Below are positions 20,601 to 30,975 of a stretch of 64,000 nt of DNA, piece after piece. A model generated the notes under the pieces. The model saw only the letters and a list, made by a program, of their open reading frames with translations, had not been told where the DNA came from and did no database searches. Source of the DNA: Anomaloglossus baeobatrachus. Its lineage: Eukaryota > Chordata > Amphibia > Anura > Aromobatidae. The position numbers were made by a program, and so were the translations under genes. The stretch covers positions 25,867,690-25,931,689 of the forward strand of contig NC_134359.1 in the NCBI RefSeq assembly GCF_048569485.1, given 5' to 3'. How positions within the stretch are numbered: the stretch's first letter is position 1; every line of letters begins with the position of its first letter.

Positions 20601-21794
20601 TGACTCCTCTATTCTGGGCAGTGGATAAGCATCTTTATGTGTAATGCGGTTAATTTGCCTGTAATCTACACACATTCTCATTGTACCATCTTTTTTCTTT
20701 ACGAGCACTAGTGGAGCTGCCCAGGGGCTACAACTATCTCTGATAACCCCAGCCTCCTTCATTTCTCGTAACATTTCCTTGGCACACTGATACTGTGCGG
20801 GGGGTACAGGGCGGTATCTCTCTTTAATGGGATGATGGTCACCCGTGGGGATTTGATGTTTAACCCCTTTCACCTGCCCAAAATCTAGGGGGTGTTTGCT
20901 GAAGACCCGCTCGTACTCCTGTACCACCCGGTAAACCCCATGCTTTTGGTGCGAGGGGGTGGAGTCGGTGCCTACATGTAATTTTTGGCACCAGTCTTCC
21001 AGCTGCCCCTTGGAGCCATTGTCTTCCGCCTGGTCGGACGGGATCAAGGGTTCCACTGCTTTAATGGTATTGTTGCTGACAGTGTACAGTTTTGCTACAG
21101 TGGCGTACCGGGGCAATTTGGCCTCCTCCTCCCCACAATTCAAGACACGGACGGGCACTCTCCCCTTGCGAACGTCTGCTACCCCTCTGGCTATCAGGAC
21201 TCCAGGCCTACTGTCTGAATACACCGGTTCTACCAAGGCATGGTAATCCTGACCCTTGAGGCCTATTGCTGCCCGACACCATATCAACATTTCACTTCTT
21301 GGGGGTATTGCAATGGGGAGGGGGTCACTTACCCTCACACTGCCAATTTCTCCTCCGGCCAGCTCTACCTGCTGCCTCCTCATCAGGGCTCTGATCTCCC
21401 TCTGTAGGGCACGCTGCTGCCCGGAGCTGGCAGTTTCAGACGCCTGTTGCAACAAAATTATCACTTCGGCAATACAATTTTCTATCACATTTGTACCAAT
21501 GGTTAGCAGTGGATCAGATTCTTTGCGATCAATATCTACAATTATCATCCCCTGACATGGCAATTCCACCCGCCCCACTTTAATGGTTACTTCCTTATAC
21601 CCAATTTGAGGCAAGGGCTGACCATTACTGGCCACAATTGTTAAATCATCATCTGGGCCGTGGTCAATGTCTGAATCAGCCCAATATCTTTTGTACAGTT
21701 TGTGGGGGATGGTTGTTACCTGGGACCCCGTATCCAGGAGGGCATTCAAAGGGATCCCATCCAGCACAATGGGAAGGACCGGTCGTCCTCCCAC
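17682..21794 (-). CDS. Gypsy pol polyprotein (protease, RT, RNase H, integrase), 1370 aa
   Basis: Aspartic protease at the N-terminus (LLDTGSQVTTIP, DTGS at 21-24). RT around 330-520 with LDLTSGYWQV, MPFGLCNAP and YLDDVIVYS (YLDD 474-477). RNase H begins near 625 (LYTDASNVGLG). The integrase zinc-binding part is near 890-935 (H...H...CxxC) and is followed by the DDE core (ALDHVKL, TDQGPAFEAEV). The C-terminal 130 residues are Pro/Arg-rich with no clear chromodomain. The gag and pol frames differ and lie close together (gag ends at 21830), so pol is presumably made by programmed frameshifting or a similar family-specific route. Confidence 0.95.
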   Translation of the reverse strand: MGGRPVLPIVLDGIPLNALLDTGSQVTTIPHKLYKRYWADSDIDHGPDDDLTIVASNGQPLPQIGYKEVTIKVGRVELPCQGMIIVDIDRKESDPLLTIGTNVIENCIAEVIILLQQASETASSGQQRALQREIRALMRRQQVELAGGEIGSVRVSDPLPIAIPPRSEMLIWCRAAIGLKGQDYHALVEPVYSDSRPGVLIARGVADVRKGRVPVRVLNCGEEEAKLPRYATVAKLYTVSNNTIKAVEPLIPSDQAEDNGSKGQLEDWCQKLHVGTDSTPSHQKHGVYRVVQEYERVFSKHPLDFGQVKGVKHQIPTGDHHPIKERYRPVPPAQYQCAKEMLREMKEAGVIRDSCSPWAAPLVLVKKKDGTMRMCVDYRQINRITHKDAYPLPRIEESLTALKSANYFSTLDLTSGYWQVPVAEADKEKTAFTTPMGLCEFNCMPFGLCNAPGTFQRLMECCLGHHNFETVLLYLDDVIVYSKTYEDHLKHLAEVFESLSKYGLKIKPSKCHLLKPKVQYLGHVVSAEGVAPDPEKVTVIKDWPRPTTVKEVRQFLGLVGYYRRFIDGFTKIAAPLQDLLVGQPKQAKKQSPPFEWSSQLETSFVRLKGALTGEEILAYPDYSQPFVLYTDASNVGLGAVLSQVQGGRERVIAYASRKLRPTERNPENYSSFKLEFLAIVWAVTERFKHYLASAKFTIFTDNNPLTHLATAKLGAMEQRWMARLSNFDFTIKYRAGKKNNNADALSRMPHLPESGEDLDELEEIELPAFHHQGVSQCEHAVGVKRLNQHEVSVNPLLHHNWEETQNGDPAVRLVKEKLAQAETHLGPDAPEEAQQLWKERGRLFTYQGKLCKRYVNYRTNELVWQIVVPQRDAPMVLAAYHDNAGHFGWKKLEALLRDRFYWVHMRKMIEKWCRDCGPCNLRRKDDASQRSPLQPIVTKQPLELVALDHVKLTPSRSGYVYALTIVDHYSRFLVVVPVKDQTARTAARAFQASFCRPHGYPERVLTDQGPAFEAEVFQEFCNMYGCKKIRTTPYHPQTNGLCEKMNHVVIDMLKTLPLEERNQWPEKLPDLVDLYNHIPVNSTNCSPAYLMRARPGKLPVDFEMGTVSPEAVQEIEDWDAERQQRYRKVQECVERSLSQARTRQEQHYNQTAPATPLAPGEQVLKKKRKTHKLDDQWENEPYTIIPSNFDNSKVCLISKDEGKTCQAISRDRLKACPERCRIQREMEGVQGSPQRQEKEGEMIQTILGKFPKTWTRINNAIVVPVLTFPQLVEPETEKVPDPPKESSAPARDDTPAVEQEDQPPVSGEPVIPLANLRPQRQPSRLPIGVRPTCSAEIEDAPRSQGQTPELRRSQRSTRGQPPLRYRESTI

Positions 21795-21829
21795 ATACTT
21801 GCTGCGGCTGGGGGTTGAGCCGGGCTTCC

Positions 21830-22879
21830 TTACACCTGGGGGTTGGCTCCTGGCCCCAGGCTCAGCCCATTTAAAGGACAGCGTCGTGCAATGTGGCCCG
21901 CCTGGCTGCAGCGGCGGCAGATCGGTTGTCCTGTTGAATCATACCGGTCTGTGTCTCTGCCTCGGGTCGGCGGAATCCTTCTCTGTCGCATCCATGGGAC
22001 GTCATCTGGGCTGGAGGCCAACTCGATTTTTGCAGGCGAGGGGGTCATTTGTAGAGACTGCACGGTCTTGGCAAGGGCAGCCACAGTCTTGGTCAGCTCC
22101 TGGACCTGCTGTCTGAGCTCTGCAGTGGGATCCTTATCCAGGGACTGCGCCTCAGCCCCTGCAGTGGCTCGTGTTGCAGGCACCACCCCGGGGTACGTGA
22201 TAGCAAGAGGCCGGAGGGGTACTGGGTCATTCGGTGTAGATTCTCTCAGTACCCTGATGGCCTGGTCCTTAAACTTTGCAAAGTCCAGAGCAGGGTTCTG
22301 CAGGACCATGATACGCAGCTGGGTCCTGTGGGCATCTGACAGGAGCCCCTCTATGAACTGCTCAGTTAGGAGTTTGTCTTCTTCACGTACACTCTCTGGG
22401 TCCACCTGTTTAACTGCTTTCAGGGCCTCTTGCAGGTTTAAGGCATAGTCCCTTATGCTGTCTGTGGCCCGCTGCTTGCACCCAAAGAATCTCATCTTTA
22501 TCTCTGCTGCGGTGCGGGTGTCAAAAGTACTCTTTAGCTTGGCCAGTATCTGGGTTGCTGTCCCTTTATCTGTATCAGGCCAGGACTTCGCTTCACGCTG
22601 GGCTGCGCCGGCTAGCTGGCCCATTAATATGCCCACCTTCTGGCTCTCAGTCAGCGGATACACCCGGAATAAGCTGTGCAGGCTTTCTCTGAAGTCACTC
22701 AAGGTATGGGACTCCCCGGAGTACTGCGGCAGCCATTCTGCTCCCGGTATGTACGGCATGGTGATCGGCATTACCGGCGCTACAGTGGGGGCTGGGGCGA
22801 CGGCGACTGGGACTGCTTCGGCCGGTGCTGCGGCGCCTTGGCCGATGGCAGCCACCTGCTCTCCCTCTGAGTCGGACAT
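21830..22879 (-). CDS. Gypsy gag polyprotein, 349 aa
   Basis: Capsid-type helical region about residues 45-215 (SGESHTLSDFRESL, then MGQLAGAAQREA) and a single CCHC zinc knuckle near 320-335 (CRRCSQAGHIARRC). The start codon is the first ATG, 258 bp inside the 5' LTR. Ala/Pro-rich N-terminus. It would assemble the particle and package element RNA. Confidence 0.92.
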   Translation of the reverse strand: MSDSEGEQVAAIGQGAAAPAEAVPVAVAPAPTVAPVMPITMPYIPGAEWLPQYSGESHTLSDFRESLHSLFRVYPLTESQKVGILMGQLAGAAQREAKSWPDTDKGTATQILAKLKSTFDTRTAAEIKMRFFGCKQRATDSIRDYALNLQEALKAVKQVDPESVREEDKLLTEQFIEGLLSDAHRTQLRIMVLQNPALDFAKFKDQAIRVLRESTPNDPVPLRPLAITYPGVVPATRATAGAEAQSLDKDPTAELRQQVQELTKTVAALAKTVQSLQMTPSPAKIELASSPDDVPWMRQRRIPPTRGRDTDRYDSTGQPICRRCSQAGHIARRCPLNGLSLGPGANPQV

Positions 22880-23137
22880 CTTCCTCCCCCTTAGTGAACC
22901 TTAGCAGGCTCCGTTCACTTTTCAAATTTTCTTCTGGGTCGCGCGGGGTTAACAGCGCTCTGCTCTGATGGCGCGCTCCCTTCGCGCTCTTTGTCAGGCA
23001 CGCCCCCCTTCTTCCTGCGCTCGGCGCGGCTAATGGCGGCGGCAATTTACAACCAGTACACAGTCTTTTACACAGTTCTTCAGGCGCACAGTACCCGGTG
23101 TGACCGGGCACGAAATCCTGTTCGTGACGCCAAAAGT
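22880..23137 (-). promoter_or_regulatory. Gypsy leader with putative primer-binding site
   Basis: Immediately after the 5' LTR the minus strand reads acttTTGGCGTCACGAACAG (to about 23118), the position of the primer-binding site; TGG matches the complement of a tRNA CCA end. I could not assign the tRNA. The same core GGCGTCACGAACA occurs inside the LTR. Confidence 0.65.
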
Positions 23138-24203
23138 TGACTCGCCCACCCCAGGGCTATGGGACACCCGGTGCCGGGCCGGACTAGTCCGGTGGTAGTC
23201 AGTGGTGGCTGGGCCCGGCTCCGTGGCCCTGGTGGGTGTCAGTTGAATATGTGGCTGATGACTTTTATGTTTGTGTTCGTGACGCCACCTGTGGTATGCG
23301 GCTATTAAGCCGCCGCTGCTGTGTGAGGCCACCGGGATGATGTTATGGCAGCAATGTTAGTACTGCTCCCCACAGGTGGAGCAATGCCCGGGGCACAGTT
23401 GGTGCTTGTGGAAGTCTATGGTGCTGCGTGACTAACACGGTGCAGGGCCGACAAGCAATGAAAGAAACAGGCACAAACAGTAGTCTCTTTACCTTCTCCT
23501 CTTTTACTCGGCAGAAACTTAGTCCAGGGAGACCGTCACAGATGGTATAGATGATCCGGCCGGCCTGGAAGTGCCTGGGGTGATCTTTGGCCAGTTGAGT
23601 ATGAGGCCTACTCCTTAATCTTTCTCTGCTGTTTTAGGACACTGCACTTTGGGTTCGCAATTGCCCTCTTGCTGCTGGAACTTGTTGTTCGTCCCCTCTT
23701 CTGTGTGGTAGACTGCGCAGGCCCTCTCTGGTGCTTCTCTGCTGGAGCCCACACCAGGCCCTTGGGATGCAGTTGTACCTTCAGATTGCTTCTGGGGCAG
23801 GGGGCTTACAGCTCTCCTGCCCTCCGGATTCAGCTACCAGGGATGGATTTTATGCCCTGGCAACTACAGACTCCGATGTCCGAGTCTCTGCTGTGCCTCT
23901 CTGCTCCCCTTGCTTCACTGGGCCAAGCTATCCCAGCTCTAGGCCCCAGTTTACAAGGCAGCACTACTCTGCGTCTGCACTCTTTCACTCCTGTCTCCAA
24001 ACTAACTAACACTTCCTCCTTCCAGCCAGACTTAAGGAATGCTCCCTGAAGTTCCAGGTTCAGAGCTCCCCCTGCTGGCCGGAGGGAGAACTGTGTTGAG
24101 TGTTAACTTACTGGCCAATAGATCTCCCAATTACCTCCAGGCTCAGCATTAACCCTTTTGGGAGGGCAATGCTGTTGTGGCGACCAGGTCCTGGGGCGCC
24201 ACA
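23138..24203 (-). repeat. 5' LTR of the Gypsy element
   Basis: 1066 bp, nearly identical to 16186-17251. Contains the motif complement gtgttcgtgacgccacc at 23273-23289, about 135 bp from the LTR end. Confidence 0.95.
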
Positions 24204-24968
24204 CCAGCACAAACTGGCAGGGCCTGCGGACCCCGACCAGGCTGGGATTCGCCATTAAACTGGTTAAATCCGTTAGCGACGGGAACCTCCGGGGTTTCTA
24301 GCAATCAAGACCCGATTGAAGGGAACCGTCCAAACCGAACCGGGAGAGACAGCTACCGCCAAAGCTAGAGCTCCCAGGGCCAGAGCCTGCGGGCAAAAGG
24401 GGCTCCTCCGGCACACATCCAAGCTGGGGAGTGGGTTACCGGTGGGAAGCCATCAGGACCGAAGATACACACACCAGGTGCAGGGAAAGGCAGCCACCAC
24501 CAACCATCCGGGAGTGATCACAGCAGCCGGCTGCGGGACCCGTCCATCCAACCGTTTGTTTTACCGGAGACTCTGTATCTGTTCTTCGCTGAGTGAGTAC
24601 CATGGTGCCCTCTGGCACCGCGCTGCCCCCGCGACCCTGCACCTCACCTACCCTGCATTCCTCCCTCCACCTTACCGGGCCCCGGGACCACCAACCCCTA
24701 CCCACGGAGGGGAAAACATCCCAGCTGCTCCCTAACAACGCTCCCGGGATCCCCGTCACCAGCAGCGGTGGTGCCCCAACCTCACCACGACCCGTGGGTG
24801 GCGTCACGAACCAAATTCCCAAACCAAACCAACCCCTTTTACTCACGGGCGAGGAGCGCTGCTCAAGTCCCCGGATCCGGCCCACCGCTCGAGCCACCGA
24901 GCAGCAGCAGCAGCCGGACCCGAGCCGCGAGCGCGGTCGAGCAGCGCACCCCCCGCCCGCGACAGTGG

Positions 24969-25546
24969 CAATGCTCAATACATTTGTATTGAGTGAAGCT
25001 GTGCTCACTACTCAGGTTTTGACCCAGATTATGAAAATCACACGATTGTGGTCACTTGACCGCCGTTCCTGGATCAGAGACCGGCAAATCCTCGCAGTGC
25101 ACAGTATGTGCACCGGAGGATTCATAAATCTGTAGTTATGTGCAGTGACTGCAGACTTATCATTTTAGACCGGATAACCCCTTTAGGGGGTTTGCATATT
25201 TATGCAACCAAATTATGTTTTTATTTCCACTTAAAACAATTTCAATTCATTTTTTAACCTGATTGTTAAGATTATAGGTGAGGTTAAAGGTGGAAAAAGT
25301 TCTGAAATTATTCTCAGTATGATATTTTACATGGCACAAATGGCATTTTAACAGGAGTGTAGACTTTTTATATTGATTGTACATATTCGTTTATGAACAA
25401 TTTTTTGCAAATTTTTGCACTCCCACTATCATGGTTGTGATGTGTGGAGGATCTTGTGTTGATATGTTCTGCCATGCTCTTTTGCAGAGCTTGTACTTAC
25501 TGTTCCGTTGTGCAGAGCCTTTTGCAGGTTGAAGGCTTTGCTGTTT
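24969..25546. other. noncoding DNA, nothing recognised
   Basis: Flank of the solo LTR. AT-rich in its right half. No frame, repeat or RNA gene recognised. Confidence 0.4.
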
Positions 25547-26074
25547 AGGCCGCGTTACATGTACCCGCCCCCATCATTTGTGCGTCATGGGCAAATCACT
25601 GCCCGTGGCGCACAAAATCACGTGGACCCGTCACACTACTTACCTGCCTAGCAACGTCGCTCTGACCGGTGAACCGCCTCCTTTCTAAGGGGGCGGTTCG
25701 TTCGGCGTCACAGCGACGTCACTAAGCGGCCGCCCAATCGAAGTGGAGGGGCAAAGATGAGCGGGACGTAACATCTCCTTCCTTCCTCATTGCCGGCGGC
25801 CGCAGGTAAGGTGAGGTTCCTCGTTTCTGCGGTGTCACATGTAGCGATGTGTGCTGCCGCAGGAACGAGGAACAACATCGTGCCTGCTGCAGCAATGATA
25901 ATTGGGAATAGGGGAGCATGTAAACAATAAACGATTTTGCACGTGTTTGCGACAATTTTCGATTGCACGTAGGTGTCACACGCAGCGACATCGCTAAAGC
26001 GGCCAGATGTGCGTCACAAATTTTGTGACCCCCAACGACATCGCTTTAGCGATGTTGCAGCGTTTAAAGCGGCT
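25547..26074. mobile_element. Harbinger-like MITE, copy 1
   Basis: Ends ggccgcgttacat and (reverse) gccgctttaaacgctgcaacatcgctaaagcg are terminal inverted repeats. The interior contains gtgcgtcacgggcaaatcgctgcccgtggcgcac-type hairpin words, cacctccttccttcctcattg and gatgtgtgctgccgcaggaacga, shared with copies at 39957, 46251 and 58976. Noncoding. Confidence 0.75.
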
Positions 26075-27554
26075 ATTAGTCTTGAACACAGGTTGTTTCT
26101 CAGCTCTGGGTTCTACACTGGTCCTGGGAGGTGCCTACACAGATGCTCCTTGTTCTTGGTGATTGCTCTGCTTCATTAGGGAGTATGCTCACCCGGAACG
26201 TCGCCAGTTATATGTCACGTTTTACAGTAGTGCTCTCGGTTCCTGTAGTGTTCAGTTATTTGATCTTGGCTCTTGGCTCTGGACTGTTGTTGACTCTTCT
26301 CTGCCTCTCCCCCTGTTCTTGACGTTACCTCCTGGCTTTTGACCTCGGACCTCTTCCTGACTACATCCTGTCCTGCTCCCTGCATCCTGTATGTAGTCTC
26401 CTGGAATCCTGACTGTCGGCTTGTATGTTGACCTCGTCTCTGTCTTCTCCCAGTGTCCTGTCACTATCTCCTGGCTTCTGACCCTCGGCTTGTCTGACTA
26501 CCTCTCCATTCACATTAACGCAAGTAGTGTCTAGCGCCACCTGGTGACGGGCATCACACCCACAAAGTTTGTAGGCATCAGCTACAAAATAAAACCTAAT
26601 ACAGCATCTTCTTATTCACGTGGTCAATCTCCTCCTGTCACTGTCATGCTTGACACTCTCCTACATCGGGGAGATCATATTGATTAACACGTAATTGGAT
26701 CTACTGTTGCTTTGCTTGTTAGGTTTTTACTTTGACCATACAACCCCTCTTTCTTTAACTGACTGACATTTTAAATAAAAAGTTCAATGAACATAAATTA
26801 TTCAGATTGGTGAATAATGAAAGTAGCAGACATCGTACTTGATTCTGCTGGATACACTTAGCTGACACAGTAGGAACTTGGTCTTTAAGGGACTACTTTT
26901 AATTACTTTACATTTGCAAAAAATACTTTTCACACCATTCTTCTCTGTTCTTTTGCTTTTATGTTGAAACGTTTTTTATTAGTTTAGTCATTAGTGAATG
27001 TTAAATCTTCCTTTGCGTAACAATTGTTTGTTACATATTAATATACTAAGGTCTAATCAGCTCTTCTGCATTTTTTTATTCAATCTTTCTACTAAATTAC
27101 CATATTTTTTCTTTAATAAAACTCCCTACAAACTTAAAAAAAAAGTAGAGGTGTCTTACCGGGGAATGGGGGGCGGCAGCGGTGTGGAGCGAGGTCACAG
27201 TAGGCAAGGGCGGTCATGGAGTAGGACAATACTGCAGGCGGTGCGGCCGGTGTAACAGATGCTCTGTTGGTAGTCTGGGCTTCAAAGAAATGGTGCCCAG
27301 AGTCGGAGCGTGCGCAGATTGAGCTATTGGCTCAACGACAAGCCAAAATCTCATCTGCGGATCGCCACTTCCGGGCGCCATTTTCCCTAATTTTGCTGCT
27401 GTGAGATCAAAGGCCCTGAGGTGGCACGTGCGTAAATGACATCTTGATCAGAGAGCTCCATCTGCACATGTGCCGACTTCAGACGCCAGTATTTAAAGCC
27501 TGCACCGCCGATAGAGCATTTGGGACACCCCAGTACCACCACCCTACTCCACAC
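26075..27554. other. noncoding DNA, possible LTR fragment at 26085-26600
   Basis: 26085-26600 is C/T-rich with repeated 'ctcctggcttctgaccctcggctt' style phrases and ends near gcgccacctggtgacgggcatcac, which has the look of an eroded LTR; not proven. 26600-27130 is AT-rich. 27130-27554 is G+C-rich with no frame of interest. Confidence 0.3.
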
Positions 27555-27712
27555 AGCCAGCACAGCCCCCACCGCAGCCAGCACAGCCCCCACCGCAGCC
27601 AGCACAGCCCCCACCACAGCCAGCACAGTCCCTGCAGCCAGCACAGCCCCTGCAGCCAGCACAGCCCCCACCGCAGCCAGCACAACCCCCACCACAGACA
27701 GCACAGTGCTCA
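27555..27712. repeat. 20-bp tandem repeat, about 7-8 copies
   Basis: Units cagccagcacagcccccacc(g) repeat head to tail, some shortened to cctgcagccagcaca. It opens Pro/Ala/Gln-rich frames on both strands, which I regard as by-products. Confidence 0.9.
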
Positions 27713-27825
27713 TTCTCCACCTTCCAGCAAGCTACATTTGAATTATAAGACGCACACCTCATTTTCTTCCAAAAGTTTTGTAGGATAAGTGCATCTTATA
27801 ATCCATAAAATAAAAAAATTGGTAG

Positions 27826-29108
27826 TGTGGCGCCCCTGAGGCTTCCGTCGACACAGGTCATTGCACCCCATCCAGCGGTGTGATGCCCCATTCTGGGAGA
27901 GGAAGAGAGTGAACTCCGGTCCCCTGGTAAATCCACACTACACCCATTGTTAGGTACATACTGGGACCAGGGAAAGTGGCAGTTACCCCCCCATGCTGCA
28001 TGCTGGGAGGGGCCGTAAGACCCATCCCTGCTCCTATAGGGTAGAACAGGGCAATTGGGGAGGTGGGAGGAGCCATCTGAGAGCAGACACAGAGAGGAAG
28101 GTCAAGTTTAGTCAGTCTACCTCAGGGAGGGAGAGAGTAAGGAGCCAGTATGTAGTTGGAGAAGAAGAACGAGAGAAAGGAGGGAGGAGGAGGCCTGCTG
28201 GAGGCAGGCAAGGAGGAGAAAAGAAAGAAAGAAGGAAAGAAAGCTCCAAGTCAGACAGGAGCAGAGAAACAGAAGGAGACGCTTCCCGGTGAAGATCCTG
28301 GGACCCAGAGGTCCAGGTGACACCACGTAGGAGACAGAAGGAGTCGCAGGGCCGCGGGTAGTCTGTATAGCTGTCGGGGCAGTTTAGAGCTACGATGGCC
28401 TGTTCCACAAGAACATCGGTGGAGGGATCAAGCTGCGACAGGGGACGGTCCCTAGAGACTGGAGGAGTGCAAAGATCATCTCCAAACAGTAAAAACCGAG
28501 GCCCAGGGAACGTTGTAGACTCCCAGGGCCAGAACCCATAGCAGAACTTCCAGAAAAGGGGTAATCAGCCGACAGGTGACCCCCCAGCCTGGAGGCTGTA
28601 GTGGAGGCCGAGCCAGGTTTATCCTATCAAAGGCAAGGCTAAGGAAGACAGCAGAAGAAAGAGACCCTAAGAGAAGGGTACCGGCTTTCACTCTCAGAAT
28701 CACCCAGAAACGGCGGAGGTCCCTGACAGTGGTCCCAGCAGTCCAAGGGTCCCTACAGCGCTGTGACAAGAAGTGTGAGTAAAGAACTTGAACTGCACCC
28801 TTGAAGTGGTCTCTGTTATTTCAGCTGCATAGACATTCACAAGCACCAACTGTGCCCCGGGCATTGCTCCACCTGTGGGGAGCAGTACCACCATTGCTGC
28901 CATAACATCATCCCGGAGGCCTCACTCAGCAGCGGCGGCTTAGTAGCCGCATACCACAGGTGGCGTCACGAACACAACTTTATTCACCAAGCCACATATT
29001 ATACTGACACCCACCAGGGCCACGGAGCCGGGCCCAGCCACCACTGACTACCACCGGACTAGTCCGGCCCGGCACCGGGTGTCCCATAGCCCTGGGGTGG
29101 GCGAGTCA
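27826..29108 (+). mobile_element. solo LTR of a related Gypsy family, 1283 bp
   Basis: Starts TGTGGCGCCCCTG and ends GGGTGGGCGAGTCA; GTAG flanks both ends (27822-27825 and 29109-29112). The last 300 bp or so (from about 28825) closely match the complementary part of the Gypsy LTRs at 16186 and 23138, including accacaggtggcgtcacgaac, whereas the first 980 bp do not. Purine-rich stretch at 28080-28290. Confidence 0.88.
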
Positions 29109-29159
29109 GTAGTCTTTTCTTCACTAGGTCCCAGGCAGAAGGACATTTGGTAAGTTGGT

Positions 29160-29625
29160 AACATCATGTCATATCAGGTCATAGGTCATATGAAGGAACA
29201 CAAAAGGGAAGAGAGAGCTTGGATTGTATCTTTAGAAAATGTGTATATAGCGAGGATTTTGTATATATTATATAGATTGTCTTTATATAGTGAAAATTGG
29301 TTATCTAGTATAAATTATGCATAAAGTGTAGCTTGATTATGCATAGTGCAAATTATGTGTGAATATAGCATAGATTGTATGTAGTGTAAATTGTGTGTAT
29401 ATATAGTATAGATTGTATATAGTATAGATTATATAGATTGTAAAATGTGTTTATATTGTACAGATTGTATATGGTGTATGTGTATGTATATTGCATATAT
29501 TATTGTGTATATCTATACATATATAGTATATTATGTGTACATATGATAATTTATGCTATGTTTATTCAATATATTATATACACACAATTAGCACTCTATA
29601 CACACAATATATCCTATCAGGAGGC
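29160..29625. repeat. AT-rich degenerate tandem repeat
   Basis: Repeats of phrases such as tatatagattgt, gtgtaaattgtgtgtatata and tagtatagattgtatatag. A very similar tract occurs at 32130-32330. Confidence 0.7.
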
Positions 29626-30280
29626 ACAAATCCATGCGATAGTCTGCAGATCATGGCTTCTCCTCTCCAGTACCTCAGCGTTTGCACCTGTGCACCTGTG
29701 CGTTGTCAATGAAGGATGGTTCAAATTCTCCTATGCCAGAGAGAGTCAGTGTATGTGTTGGTCTTCGAGCGGGGTGTGTGACACTATTTTCTTCGGGTTG
29801 GTGTCCATCACTAAAAAACTGGTCACCGTCATAGATGCAGTAGACAAACAGGTTACACCGGAGTTTTCTTGGCAATCCAAACTTGAAGAGTTTATTTTCT
29901 TTTTCACCATTATGACAGACATGGCCTTCCTCCTATGGTTCTGCTGCTGTTTTCTCTGGGGTACTCTTTCTCAGCCTATCCCCGCTATCTAGGAACTAGT
30001 TTGCATGCTGCCTAGCACCTGTGCCTCCATTCCCTGCTCGTTTTCACCGCGTCCACTTCTGGGCCCTGACGGCTGTCTAGTCAGAAGACTTTCCTTGGCC
30101 CTTTGGGGTGAGCCATAGGCTCTGGACCTTTTGAACGTTACCTCAGGGTTCTCTGACTGGCACCTATTCCACGCATCTTTAGTCCTCCAACCCTTCTGCA
30201 GAACTAACGCCCCATAAATCCCATCTCTCAAACTAATCGTACTCATACATCTTGGCAAGAATAATGAAAAGAGCATATAC
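29626..30280. other. noncoding DNA, unclassified
   Basis: No protein family recognised in any frame. On the minus strand there is aaaataaactcttcaag near 29888-29905 that could be a poly(A) signal of an unclassified repeat, but its ends are not visible. Confidence 0.25.
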
Positions 30281-30281
30281 A

Positions 30282-30975
30282 GCATGGGAGGAATAGAGCT
30301 ATCCAAAAGCATGTGTGAAAAAGACTTAGGTATACTAATAGATCACAGGCTGAACATGAGTCAACAGTGTGACGCAGCAGCAAAAAAGGCAAACACCATT
30401 CTAGGATGTATTAACAGAAGCATACAGTCTAGATCATGTGAAGGAGTCTCTTTGGTCAGACCTCATCTGGAATATTGTGTCCAGTTCTGGGCACCACATT
30501 TTAAAAAAGACATCAACAAACTGGAGCAAGTTCAGAGAAGAGTGACCAGAATAATGAATGGTCTGCAAACCATGTCCTATGAGGAACGGTTACAGGATTT
30601 AGGATTGTTTAGCTGCAAAAGAGAAGACTGAGAGGAGACTTAACAGCTGTCTACAAATATCTTAAAGGCTGTCACACTGTAGAGGGATCAGTTTTATTCT
30701 CATTTTCACAAGGAAAGACTAGAAGCAATGGGATGAAACTGATGGGAGGAGACACAGATTAGATATTAGAAAAACTTTTTGACAGTGAGTGTGATCAATG
30801 AGTGGAACAGGCGGCCACGAGAGGTGGTGAGGTCTCCTTCAATGGAAGTCTTTAAAAAGAGGTTGGATGGACATCTGTCTGGGGTGAATTAGTGAATCCT
30901 GCTTTGAGCAGGGGGTTGGACTAATGACCCAGGAGGTCCCTTCCAACTCTAATATTCTATGATTCTATGATAATC
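30282..30975 (+). mobile_element. CR1 LINE 3' fragment
   Basis: Encodes the end of CR1 reverse transcriptase: DLGILIDHRLNMSQQCDAAA, KANTILGCINRSIQSRS, then LVRPHLEYCVQFWAP, YEERLQDLGLFSCKRE. Compared with usual CR1 proteins about ten residues are missing between RSC and LVRPHLEYC, and the frame is broken after KRED, so the copy is dead. The 3' UTR shows ggttggactaatgacccaggaggtcccttccaactctaat and the (attctatg) tail ending near 30972. Heavily 5'-truncated, as usual for CR1. Confidence 0.93.

Larger units (their letters stand above)
16186..24203 (-). mobile_element. Ty3/Gypsy LTR retrotransposon, looks whole, very young
   Basis: Two 1066-bp direct LTRs bracket gag and pol frames on the minus strand; the pol order is protease, RT, RNase H, integrase, which is Ty3/Gypsy. 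The 4-bp target duplication CCAG lies at 16182-16185 and 24204-24207. I saw one difference between the LTRs by eye, which indicates very recent insertion. A polypurine tract and a primer-binding region are in the expected places. No envelope frame is seen. Confidence 0.95.
15776..24968 (+). mobile_element. solo LTR (about 1.16 kb) split by a Ty3/Gypsy insertion
   Basis: The left part (15780-16185) starts TGTGGCGCCCTGG and the right part (24208-24964) ends CGCGACA. The 4-bp sequence GTGG flanks both ends (15776-15779 and 24965-24968), supporting a single LTR with a target duplication. Between the parts sits the younger Gypsy element. The right part contains ggtggcgtcacgaacc near 24797-24812. 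No internal region of its own is seen, so it is a solo LTR. Confidence 0.75.

Noticed and set aside
23117-23137. Assigning a specific tRNA to the Gypsy primer-binding site
   Set aside because: The sequence TTGGCGTCACGAACAG did not match any vertebrate tRNA 3' end I could recall with confidence.
27444-27788. His/Ser/Pro- and Cys/Gly-rich frames on both strands
   Set aside because: They come from the 20-bp tandem repeat at 27555-27712.
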